Assembly (NCBI GenBank): GCA_002405525.1
Contig: DHLY01000070.1
Coordinates: 1 to 30,906 of the forward strand
Reading direction: 5' to 3'
Origin: Proteobacteria bacterium UBA4656
GTDB lineage: Bacteria; Pseudomonadota; Gammaproteobacteria; Xanthomonadales; Ahniellaceae
DNA: 30,906 nucleotides
A program made the position numbers and the translations under genes. Within the stretch, counting starts at the first letter, position 1. Every line of letters starts with the position of its first letter. The notes beneath the pieces are model-generated. The model was given only the letters and a program-made list of their open reading frames with translations, was not told the origin of the DNA and made no database searches. Below, in pieces: positions 1 through 6,676 of the stretch.

Positions 1-509
1 GTGCATGCCGGAAGCGTGCCAGATTTCCGGGCACCCGGTGGGTGCACGATGTGCCCTGATTCAGGCACTCTGGCGCAACTTCGGGGCGGAAAGTCGCCCA
101 CACGGATTCACGTAGTCCCCCCGTCAATGCACGTGATGCACGCATTGTGATCGGTGTCACTCGATTTCCGATTCCTTAACGAGGTTGCAGTTTCGTTTCC
201 GGAGGCCATTCGTCCACAGCCGAACCGCGTCGGGAATCTGGTTTGCGCTTGACACGGCGCGTCTCCAGCAGTGTGAGAGTGGGTTAGTCAACCACCGATC
301 TCACGCAGAGCCGGCGGCTGAATGAGGCAGTGCGAGCTGTCGATCATGCTGAGCTGGATGACAGTCTCCTTACCAGCAGCGCGGGCCAACAAGACACGCG
401 GCGCCAGTCGTAAATGCTCTCTGATCAGAGTTGCCAGAAGGGCGCTCGGTGTCAGCGACAGCGCGGGCGTCGAGGGCTGGTTGGTTGAAGGCAGACCCTA
501 GCGGCGCTC
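1..509. other. Intergenic region left of the IS element, no convincing gene
   Basis: This stretch is visibly less GC-rich than the rest of the window and holds no long reading frame on either strand. Small dyads are visible: GCACCC/GGGTGC near 36-48, an imperfect palindrome around CCTGATTCAGG near 56-66, and CAATGC/GCATTG arms at about 126-148. A TTGACA hexamer at 249-254 has no good -10 partner at normal spacing. A 70-codon open frame on the minus strand (288-497) is listed separately. The region may be regulatory DNA of a gene beyond the left edge, or eroded DNA next to the insertion sequence. Confidence 0.5.
288..497 (-). pseudogene. Possible degraded ORF fragment beside the IS element
   Basis: The minus-strand frame from 497 down to the TGA at 290-288 is open for 69 codons and is preceded directly by a TAG (500-498). 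It has no ATG near its start. The only ATG opens a 19-codon tail (MIDSSHCLIQPPALREIGG), and an AAGGAG sequence lies a little upstream of it. Amino-acid composition (Leu, Ala, Arg, Pro-rich) is compatible with former coding sequence, but I recognise no family. It lies about 12 bp from the proposed IS end, so it could be the tail of a gene damaged by insertion. It could equally be a chance open frame in GC-rich DNA. Confidence 0.15.
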
Positions 510-536
510 GCGTAACCTCCCCCGTCAAGCGGACAC
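510..536 (+). repeat. IS terminal inverted repeat, orfB side
   Basis: This terminus pairs with 1678-1704 at 21 of 27 positions. The orfB stop codon (527-525 on the minus strand) lies within it. The outer boundary is inferred from where the similarity ends. Confidence 0.6.
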
Positions 537-1334
537 TTCAGAACGAGAACGTCTGGCGGATTGAAGTGCCTCGGCGGGCGTGAGTCCGCCGAGGGCATCG
601 TGGGGTCGCTGCTCGTTGTATTCGATCATCCACCACCATGCCGCCTCGCGGACGTCGTCGAGGCGCAGGAACAGGTGCTGGTCGAGGACCTCCTCCCGAA
701 GGGTCCGATTGAAGCGCTCGATGTACGCGTTCTGGTTCGGCTTGCCGGGCTGGATGTACTGGATCGCCATGCCGTGGTTCTTCGCCCAGTTCACAAATTC
801 CTCGCCGAGGAACTCGGGGCCATTGTCGACTCGGAGCACCGTTGGCAGGCCTCGCTCGGCCGCCAGGTGCTCGAAGATGCGGACCAGGCGCATCGAGGTG
901 ATCGACGTGTCGACCTCGATGTGAAGCGCCTCGCGATTGAAGTCGTCGACGACGTTGAACAGGCGGAACCTCCGGCCGCAGGCCAGCCCATCGCTCATGA
1001 AGTCGGCCGACCAGACCGCATCGGGCGTGCGCGGCACGTACAGCGGCACCCGTTCGCGCTTGGGCAGGCGCCGGCGCGCTGCACGGCGCAGGTTCAGGCG
1101 CATGCCGGTGTACACGCGGTAGATGCGCTTGTGGTTCCAGCGGTGAACCCGCTGCAGGATCTGGCAGCACTTCCAGAACCCGCGGCTGGGTCGCTCCTCC
1201 ACCAGCCGCCCAAGGGCGCCGATGATCTCCGCATCGCGAACCGTCCAGTCCAATGGTGGCTCGTACCAAGCCGAGCGGGCGAGGCCGACGCAGTCGCAGG
1301 ATCGCCGCACGGGCCGCTGGTGAACCTCCACCAA
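525..1334 (-). CDS. IS3-family transposase OrfB (DDE integrase core)
   Basis: OrfB carries the catalytic RNase-H-fold domain that cuts and joins the IS ends. The DDE triad is complete, counted from the TTG at 1334: D111 (WSAD), D170 (RVDNGPEF) and E206 (NAYIERFNR), with exactly 35 residues between the second Asp and the Glu, the IS3 D(35)E spacing. The upstream HTH_21-like segment (residues about 35-90) and the C-terminal NEQRPHDALGGLTP motif are also typical. The frame stays open upstream of the TTG through codons reading GPARKRDAVRY, which overlap the end of orfA. This means the natural product is an OrfAB fusion made by -1 frameshifting, and the TTG is only a nominal start. The frame has no internal stop, so the enzyme is probably functional. 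Confidence 0.9.
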   Translation of the reverse strand: MVEVHQRPVRRSCDCVGLARSAWYEPPLDWTVRDAEIIGALGRLVEERPSRGFWKCCQILQRVHRWNHKRIYRVYTGMRLNLRRAARRRLPKRERVPLYVPRTPDAVWSADFMSDGLACGRRFRLFNVVDDFNREALHIEVDTSITSMRLVRIFEHLAAERGLPTVLRVDNGPEFLGEEFVNWAKNHGMAIQYIQPGKPNQNAYIERFNRTLREEVLDQHLFLRLDDVREAAWWWMIEYNEQRPHDALGGLTPAEALQSARRSRSEVSA

Positions 1335-1366
1335 GTACCGTACGGCGTCGCGCTTCCGGGCCGGCC

Positions 1367-1633
1367 CTACAGTTTCTTTGCGATCAGGTCCTTCATCGCG
1401 GCGTTGTCGAGCGCGAGCTCCGCGTACATCCGCTTGAGCTTGGCGTTCTCGGCTTCGAGTTCCTTCACCCGGCGCAGGTCAGACGCCTCCAGCCCGCCGT
1501 ACTTCGACTTCCACTGGTAGTAGGTCGCCGAACTGATGCCGGCCTTGCGGCACAGCTCCTTGATCGGCATCCCGGCATCACCCTGCTTGAGGATCGAGAC
1601 GATCTGGGTCTCGCTGAACTTCGACTTCTTCAT
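1367..1633 (-). CDS. IS3-family transposase OrfA (HTH DNA-binding)
   Basis: An 88-residue protein beginning MKKSKFSETQIVSILKQGDAG, the standard HTH_Tnp_1 domain that recognises the IS ends. A second half reading VKELEAENAKLKRMYAELAL is the leucine-zipper region used for OrfA/OrfAB oligomerisation. A purine-rich GGAGGTTCCC sequence precedes the ATG at 1633 and serves as ribosome-binding site. The gene ends AAG AAA CTG TAG, and an A-AAG slip site at 1379-1376 sits just before the stop. There the ribosome can move to the -1 frame and enter orfB, giving a fusion of about 369 residues. Confidence 0.9.
   Translation of the reverse strand: MKKSKFSETQIVSILKQGDAGMPIKELCRKAGISSATYYQWKSKYGGLEASDLRRVKELEAENAKLKRMYAELALDNAAMKDLIAKKL
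1376..1379 (-). promoter_or_regulatory. Programmed -1 frameshift site (A-AAG) of the IS
   Basis: On the minus strand the orfA frame reads GCA AAG AAA CTG TAG. Slipping back one base at A-AAG gives AAA GAA ACT GTA GGG, which continues without interruption into orfB. A-AAG is a known slip motif in IS3-family elements. The frame relation is seen directly; that frameshifting occurs is inferred from the family. Confidence 0.6.
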
Positions 1634-1677
1634 GGGAACCTCCTGGCGGAAAGATGCCAGAAAGTTCTAGTCCCAAG

Positions 1678-1704
1678 GTGTCCGGCCGGCGGGGAAGCTT
1701 ACGC
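1678..1704 (-). repeat. IS terminal inverted repeat, orfA side
   Basis: Read inward from 1704 this starts GCGTAAGC and ends CGGACAC, matching the opposite terminus (510-536) at 21 of 27 positions. Confidence 0.6.
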
Positions 1705-1780
1705 TGGCACCGGGCGAGCCGGCGCGCCATGGGCGACAGCGCGCCGAATTGACCATAATCACGTGGGTCGCGGAAAGTCG

Positions 1781-1804
1781 AAGGCCGCCCGGGTGGGCGG
1801 CCTT
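1781..1804 (-). terminator. Hairpin terminator after the TonB-dependent receptor gene
   Basis: A perfect 10-bp stem (AAGGCCGCCC / GGGCGGCCTT) closes a 4-base loop, 46 bp past the receptor stop codon. The T-run on the minus strand is weak (the stem ends CCTT and is followed by CGACTTT), so it is a probable rather than canonical intrinsic terminator. The symmetric stem could also act in the other direction. Confidence 0.65.
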
Positions 1805-1849
1805 CGGATCCTGCGACGACCGCGCCCGGGCGGGAGCGGCGGGGCGGGC

Positions 1850-4351
1850 TCAGAACTGGTACGAGACCCGCGCGTACCACAGCCGGCCCGCGCGGCCGAA
1901 CGGCGAGTAGTTCGTATATGGGGTGTTGCCGGTGGTGTTGAGGGTGATCGGCAGCGCATCCGGGTACTGGTCGGTCAGGTTCTCGGCGCCCAGCGCGAAG
2001 CCGAGGTTGTCGGTGAACTGCCAGCGGCCCTCGAGGTCGACCAGTGTCTTGGGGCTCAGCACGAAGTCGAACGCCGGCGTGGTACCCGGGCTGAGCACCT
2101 CGCCGTAGCGCGTGGCGCGCAGCGTCACGCCGAAGTTGCCGTGCGACCAGTCGGTGTTGAACGTGTACTTGCTTTCCGGCGTGCCCTTCTCGAAGGTCAG
2201 GAGGTTGACGCGGCCGAACAGTACCGGTGCCGGGTTGAGGGCAGCCAGCTGCTGGGTCTGCGGCACGCGCGTCACCGCCGTGCGATTGCGGTTCGACGAC
2301 AGGGTGAAGTCGAAGTCGCCGAAGTCCGTGGCCCACGGCAGGGTGACCACCACGTCCACGCCGCGCGTGATGGTGTCTACGCCGTTGATGAAGAATCGGG
2401 CAGCGCCTACTCCGGTAAACCCTTGCGCGGTGAGAAATGCCCGCACGTTTGGTTGGTTGAGGTTTTCCGACAGTACGATGCGGTTGTCGATCTCGATCCG
2501 GTACGCATCGAGCGTGATCGACACTGGCCCGACGTTGAGCACAGCACCCAACGAGTAGTTCTCTGACTCTTCGGCCTCAAGCGGCTGCGAACCGAGCGCC
2601 GCAGCGACCGGCGTGCCGGCCGGGAAGGTCGTTATGTCGAAGGGCACTCCGTTGATGAAGTTGGTCGAGGTGGTCGTGAAGAACTGCTGCTGCGGCGACG
2701 GCGCGCGGAAGCCACTCTGCGCCGAGCCGCGAAGGGCGAAGCCTTCCATCAGGTCGTAGCGTCCGGCGAGCTTGCCCGAGGTGTTGCTGCCGAAGTCGGA
2801 GTAGTCCTCGAAGCGTACCGCGGCCGAGGCGAGGAACTGCTCGGTGATGTTGGCCTCGAGGTCGAGGTAGACGCCGACGGCGTTGCGGCTCTCGTTGACT
2901 TCGTTGGAGGGCTGGAAGCCCGGAAAGACCTGGGCGCCCGGGGCCGCGGGCGTGCCGTTGGGCAGGGTCCGGCCGCCGAAGCGGTAGGAGTCCGGCTCGC
3001 CGGCGAAGATCTCGTAGCCCTCGCGGCGCGCCTCGATGCCGGTGGCGAGGTTGAGCGGCGACGCGAGGCCGCCGATGTCGAACGAGCGCACGCCGGAGAA
3101 GTTGAACACCAGCTGGTCGTAGGTGAAGCCACCAGCGTCGAACTCGGTGGCGCTAGTCGGGCCGATCGAGGCGTTCAGCGTGTTCTCGATCGTGAACTGC
3201 ATCTTGTTGCGGCCGTAGACCAGCGAGGAATCCATCGCCCAGTCACCCCACGACCACTCGATGCCGCCGGCGGCGCTGAAGTCGTCGACCTCGGGCGCGA
3301 TGATCGGCAGGAAGCCGTCGGGGTAGATGCTGATGATGTTGCGGTCGTCGAGCGCGCGGCGGAAGAAGCCGGCCGAACGCGCGTCGCGCGCCTGGTAGCC
3401 GGCCCAGCCGTACAGACGGGCGCCGCTGTCGAGGTTGTAGCCGGCGTTGCCGAACAGGGTGAGCTGCTCGATCTCCGGCTCGCCGTACCAGGCGTTGAAG
3501 CGGTCGATGGTGGCCTCGCGCGGGTCGAACTGGCCGTTGACGAGCGGGTACTGCTGGCGGAAGTCGTAGCCGTCGCGCTCGGTGCGCTTCTGGTCCTTGT
3601 ACTCGAGGCTCAGCGTCAGGTGGCCATCGGCGCCGAGCGCCAGGCCCTTCCAGCCGCCGACGGTCCAGGTCTCGCCGTCGGTGGCCTCGCGTTCGATCTC
3701 CGCCGGGGCGCTCCAGGTCGCGCCGGTCGGCGGCGGCGTGGTCGGGAACGAGAAGCTGGTGTCGCGCTGGCCGTAGGACGCGGTCGCGCCGCCGCCTTCG
3801 CTGTCGCGGCGCAGCAGCACGTTGATCACGCCGGCGATGGCGTCCGAACCGTACTGCGCCGAGGCGCCGTCGCGCAGCACCTCGATGCCCTGCACCGCGG
3901 CGCCCGGGATGGTGTTGAGGTCCACCGCCGCCGAACCGCGGCCGACCGTGCCGTTGACGTTGACCAGCGCCGCCGCGTGGCGCCGCTTGGAGTTGACCAG
4001 CACCAGGGTCTGGTCCGGCGCCAGACCGCGCAGGGTGGCCGGGCGGATGGTGTCGGTACCGTCGGCGAGGCCGGGGCGGGGGAAGGTGTAAGAGGGCAGG
4101 GCCACCGACAGGGCCTGGTTGATCTCGTTGCTGCCGCCGCGGGTCAGGGCCTCGCCGGCGATGATGTCGACCGGCACCGCGGTCTCGGTGGCCGTGCGGC
4201 CAGCCACGCGGGTGCCGGTGACCACGATGGCCTCCAGTTCGGTGGCCTCGCCGTCCGCGGCGTCCTCGGTGGATTCCTGCTGCGCGAAGGCGGCAGGGGC
4301 GGCGAGCGCCAGCGCGATCGACAGGCTGAGCAAGGTCTTGCGGGTGGTCAT
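1850..4351 (-). CDS. TonB-dependent outer-membrane receptor
   Basis: An 833-residue outer-membrane beta-barrel receptor that would take up a substrate using TonB/ExbBD energy. The start ATG at 4351 is chosen because AGGAGA lies 7 bases upstream and a clean signal peptide follows (MTTRKTLLSLSIALALAAPAAFA, cleaved before QQE). The frame is open further upstream, but that extension is unlike protein. After a short acidic linker comes the plug domain, opening ELEAIVVTGTR. It contains the conserved segments LRGLAPDQTLVLVNSKRR and IEVLRDGASAQYGSDAIAGV (residues about 45-165). The remaining roughly 650 residues are aromatic-rich barrel strands, ending in YARVSYQF with the terminal Phe used for barrel assembly. 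No substrate is evident. The neighbouring SUT-like permease suggests a sugar, but no glycosidase is present. A dyad at 4444-4469 precedes the gene. Confidence 0.92.
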   Translation of the reverse strand: MTTRKTLLSLSIALALAAPAAFAQQESTEDAADGEATELEAIVVTGTRVAGRTATETAVPVDIIAGEALTRGGSNEINQALSVALPSYTFPRPGLADGTDTIRPATLRGLAPDQTLVLVNSKRRHAAALVNVNGTVGRGSAAVDLNTIPGAAVQGIEVLRDGASAQYGSDAIAGVINVLLRRDSEGGGATASYGQRDTSFSFPTTPPPTGATWSAPAEIEREATDGETWTVGGWKGLALGADGHLTLSLEYKDQKRTERDGYDFRQQYPLVNGQFDPREATIDRFNAWYGEPEIEQLTLFGNAGYNLDSGARLYGWAGYQARDARSAGFFRRALDDRNIISIYPDGFLPIIAPEVDDFSAAGGIEWSWGDWAMDSSLVYGRNKMQFTIENTLNASIGPTSATEFDAGGFTYDQLVFNFSGVRSFDIGGLASPLNLATGIEARREGYEIFAGEPDSYRFGGRTLPNGTPAAPGAQVFPGFQPSNEVNESRNAVGVYLDLEANITEQFLASAAVRFEDYSDFGSNTSGKLAGRYDLMEGFALRGSAQSGFRAPSPQQQFFTTTSTNFINGVPFDITTFPAGTPVAAALGSQPLEAEESENYSLGAVLNVGPVSITLDAYRIEIDNRIVLSENLNQPNVRAFLTAQGFTGVGAARFFINGVDTITRGVDVVVTLPWATDFGDFDFTLSSNRNRTAVTRVPQTQQLAALNPAPVLFGRVNLLTFEKGTPESKYTFNTDWSHGNFGVTLRATRYGEVLSPGTTPAFDFVLSPKTLVDLEGRWQFTDNLGFALGAENLTDQYPDALPITLNTTGNTPYTNYSPFGRAGRLWYARVSYQF

Positions 4352-4443
4352 CGGGGCTTCTCCTGGTGGGCGCCGCCGGGGGATGCGGGGCACCTCGTGG
4401 GTGTGGGAACGCGCGAATCCGTGGCCGCCTCGCGGCGGCGCCA

Positions 4444-4469
4444 ACCTCCGAGAACAAGGTATCGGAGGT
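4444..4469. promoter_or_regulatory. Inverted repeat upstream of the TonB receptor, candidate operator
   Basis: The arms ACCTCCGA and TCGGAGGT are perfect 8-bp complements separated by 10 bases, about 93 bp upstream of the receptor ATG. A regulator-binding site or a 5' UTR hairpin fits this. It could also act as a weak terminator for the gene ending at 4527, but no T-run follows on the minus strand. Confidence 0.4.
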
Positions 4470-4526
4470 CGAGGCAGTGTGAAAGCCCTGTCCGGCCGAC
4501 ACCTGGAACGCGGCCAGCCGGCAGCG

Positions 4527-4916
4527 CTACTCCCGGTCGGGGTTCAGGCGGATCCCGCGGACGGTGGTCGGCCCGACCCGCAGATCGAAGTCGGGCTGCC
4601 CGCGGCGCTTCTTGATCAGCACGTCCTCGCCGTCGTCGACCTCCATCCGCCAACGCGACGCGGCTCGGGGGTCGGCCTTCAGCGCGTCACGGATGGCGCG
4701 CGCCACCGCGTTCTCGCTGGTGCGGTGGCGGATCGGGATCTCGAAGCGCAGCGCGGGCTCGCCGCGCGGCTCCATCACCAGGGTGATCGAGCCGGCTGAC
4801 TCGGCGTTGCCGCTGCACTGCAGGCGCCACTTGTTCGACGGACGCGCATCCGCCGCGACAGCAGCAAGCAGCAGGAATGCGCCGGCGACGCAGGCGAACG
4901 AACGTGGCAGGCGCAT
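4527..4916 (-). CDS. Small secreted protein of unknown function
   Basis: I do not recognise this 129-residue protein. The ATG at 4916 begins MRLPRSFACVAGAFLLLAAV, a clear Sec signal peptide with a likely cut after ADA (residue 24), leaving a mature periplasmic domain of about 105 residues. The mature part is charged and looks like a small alpha/beta domain: strands around SITLVMEP and LRFEIPI, a helix around ENAVARAIRDALKAD, then strands around RWRMEVDDGEDVLIKK and FDLRVGPTTVRGIRL. It has one cysteine after the signal peptide, so no internal disulfide. A much longer open frame runs upstream through the MFS gene, but that is a shadow frame. It lies between the permease (128 bp upstream) and the TonB receptor gene on the same strand, so it may share their transcript. 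No strong ribosome-binding site is visible. Confidence 0.7.
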   Translation of the reverse strand: MRLPRSFACVAGAFLLLAAVAADARPSNKWRLQCSGNAESAGSITLVMEPRGEPALRFEIPIRHRTSENAVARAIRDALKADPRAASRWRMEVDDGEDVLIKKRRGQPDFDLRVGPTTVRGIRLNPDRE

Positions 4917-5044
4917 GGCGGTACGGTCCCGGGGCGGGCCGTCAATGATGCCCGTTCCGCACCGTCGGCGCACGGCTGCTCCGGTCGCTGGGGGGCAGTT
5001 CCGGCGCCGGGACGCGCCCGCTGATGCCTGGCCGCGATCGACCC

Positions 5045-6502
5045 TCAGTGCGAGGGGGCGTTTGCCGGCGGCGCGGCGGCATGCCGTCCGTCGCTCACGA
5101 ACAGCCAGCAAGCGGCCGACAGCCCGGTGCTGATCGCGCCGATCAGAAACACCAGCCCCTTGTCGGCAGCTTCCGCCACGAAGCTGCCGATGCCGAGGCT
5201 CACCACCAGCTGCGGAAGCACCACGGCCAGGTTGAACACCCCCATGTAGAGGCCGATGCGGGCCGGGTCGACGTGCTGGGACATGATCGCGAACGGCAGG
5301 CTGACGATCGCCGCCCAGCCCATTCCCATCACCGCCATGCAGGCGTAGACCACGGCCGGCGAGTGGCCGAACAGGTGGACGGCGAGGTAGCCGGCGGCCA
5401 TGATGGCGAGGCTCGCCGCATGAACGCGGACCTGGCTGAAGCGCAGCGCCAGCGGGCGCAGCAGCAGGGCCGGGATCACCGCCGCGCTGGCGTTGAGCAC
5501 CAGGAAGGAGATCGAAAGCACGCGGCCGGTGCCGTCGGCGTCGAGCGCCGGAAAGCGCTGCTGCACGAAGGCGATCATGTAGACGAACATGGTCTGCACG
5601 CCGATCCAGGACAGCGAGTGGGCGGCCAGAACCTTGCGGAAACCGGCGAGATCCTCGCGCAGGAACTCGCCGCGCGGTGCGGGTGCGGCCAGCGCCTGCA
5701 CGATCAGCAGCGTGGCGAACAGCCCGAAGCCGATCTCCAGCCAGTGCCCCGGCGGTTGGATGCCACCCAGCTTCAAGCCCATCATCATCAGGTTGTAGGC
5801 GAGGAAGGCCAGCAGCGGGCGGCTGATGTCCAGAAGTTGCAGCAGGCCGACCTTCGGCGCGGGTCCCGGCTCGGCGCCTCCGGCAGCCAGCATCCGCGGC
5901 TCCTCGACCAGCAGCGCCGGCACGATCGAGAAGGCCAGGACCAGAAGTGCGCCGAAGTAGATCAGGGCGATGTTGCCGAACACCGCGCCGATCGCGTAGG
6001 CCAGCACGCCGAACGAGCCCGAAACGGTCTGCATCCAGGTGTAGCCGGCGGTGCGCTGCGCGCCCTCGGGCGTGACGTCGGTGATGATCGACCGCGTCGG
6101 GTTGAAGGACACGTTGATCGCGAGGTCCAGCCCCAGCGCGACCGCGATCGCCACCCCGAGGATGGCGTCGAGGCCGAGCGCGGTCGAGATCGCGCCGATC
6201 GACGGCAGGGCGGTCAGCATCAGCGCGGTCAGCACGCCGCCGACGATGATGAAAGGCCGCCGTCGGCCGCCCCACAGCCAGACCTTGTCGCTGACGATGC
6301 CGATCAGCAGTTGGCCGACGATCCCGGCCAGCGGTCCCGCGGCCCAGACAATGCCGATCTCGTGGATATCGAGGCCGTATCGGGTCGAAAGCAGCCATGA
6401 AAGCGCCGAAATCTGCACCGACAGTGCGAATCCCATCGCCGTCGACGGCAGGCTCAGCAGGACCAGGAACGGCACCGACAGCCGTTGTTGCATGCGCAGC
6501 AT
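5045..6502 (-). CDS. MFS transporter, SLC45/sucrose-transporter-like
   Basis: A 485-residue inner-membrane permease with about 12 predicted hydrophobic segments. The motif GGRRRPFIIVG between segments 2 and 3 matches the RRRP(F/Y)I signature of plant SUT and animal SLC45 sugar/proton symporters. The segment NVSFNPTRSIITDVTPEGAQ after segment 4 is also typical of bacterial members of that group. By family knowledge these move sucrose, maltose or related glucosides with protons; the substrate here is inferred only. The ATG at 6502 is preferred over the in-frame ATG at 6493 because a GGAGGG sequence lies 6 bases upstream. The gene ends inside a small CCCTC/GAGGG hairpin (5042-5056). A TonB receptor on the same strand would be a natural outer-membrane partner. 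Confidence 0.85.
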   Translation of the reverse strand: MLRMQQRLSVPFLVLLSLPSTAMGFALSVQISALSWLLSTRYGLDIHEIGIVWAAGPLAGIVGQLLIGIVSDKVWLWGGRRRPFIIVGGVLTALMLTALPSIGAISTALGLDAILGVAIAVALGLDLAINVSFNPTRSIITDVTPEGAQRTAGYTWMQTVSGSFGVLAYAIGAVFGNIALIYFGALLVLAFSIVPALLVEEPRMLAAGGAEPGPAPKVGLLQLLDISRPLLAFLAYNLMMMGLKLGGIQPPGHWLEIGFGLFATLLIVQALAAPAPRGEFLREDLAGFRKVLAAHSLSWIGVQTMFVYMIAFVQQRFPALDADGTGRVLSISFLVLNASAAVIPALLLRPLALRFSQVRVHAASLAIMAAGYLAVHLFGHSPAVVYACMAVMGMGWAAIVSLPFAIMSQHVDPARIGLYMGVFNLAVVLPQLVVSLGIGSFVAEAADKGLVFLIGAISTGLSAACWLFVSDGRHAAAPPANAPSH

Positions 6503-6590
6503 CGCGAACCCTCCCCCCGGGCGAAGACGGAGCGTAGCGCGTGCGGCGGCGTCTGGGGAGGCGTGCGGCGCGGCGCCTCTCGCCGCTCAG

Positions 6591-6676
6591 GGCCCGCAAA
6601 TCATGCACTTGTGTGCATGACCCGCGCGCGGGCCATCCATGGCCTGCCCCGGATGATGTCTTTTCGCAGGCTCTCA
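6591..6676 (-). repeat. 86-bp stop-codon-anchored repeat, copy A
   Basis: Read on the minus strand, this element begins with the TGA stop of the quinone oxidoreductase gene and runs 86 bp downstream. It matches copy B (14872-14957) at 68 of 86 positions with no gap, and at 51 of 56 over the core (element positions 29-84). The core contains the self-complementary CCCGCGCGCGGG, then TCATGCAC-ACAA-GTGCATGA (a perfect 8-bp stem with a 4-base loop), then TTTGCGGG. The last can pair back with the leading CCCGC to form a larger hairpin. It fills the gap between this gene and the MFS gene and may terminate transcription or stabilise the 3' end, though no T-run follows. Confidence 0.7.

Larger units (their letters stand above)
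510..1704 (-). mobile_element. IS3-family insertion sequence (orfA + orfB)
   Basis: The element is about 1.2 kb. Two overlapping-phase ORFs (orfA 1633-1367, orfB 1334-525) are enclosed by imperfect inverted repeats. The left terminus at 510-536 and the right terminus at 1704-1678 (read inward) match at 21 of 27 positions, and both start GCGTAA and end CGGACAC. The orfB stop lies inside the left terminus, as is common in IS3 elements. Both ORFs look intact, so the element may be active. I could not find a 3-4 bp target duplication at the proposed ends, so the exact boundaries are uncertain by a few bases, or the flanks have changed since insertion. The OrfA/OrfB sequences look closest to the IS407-type subgroup, but that assignment is from memory of the family. 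Confidence 0.85.

Noticed and set aside
249-277. TTGACA hexamer as a promoter in the left intergenic region
   Set aside because: At 16-18 bp spacing the downstream hexamers (such as TGTGAG) do not resemble a -10 box.
1705-1760. Start of a gene interrupted by the IS (ATG GCG CGC CGG on the minus strand)
   Set aside because: Joining the two IS flanks gives stops within about 20 codons in the frame examined, and there is no recognisable protein.
3243-4502. A 419-codon minus-strand frame inside the TonB receptor region
   Set aside because: It is Arg/Pro/Gly-rich nonsense in another phase of the receptor gene, which has convincing plug and barrel motifs.
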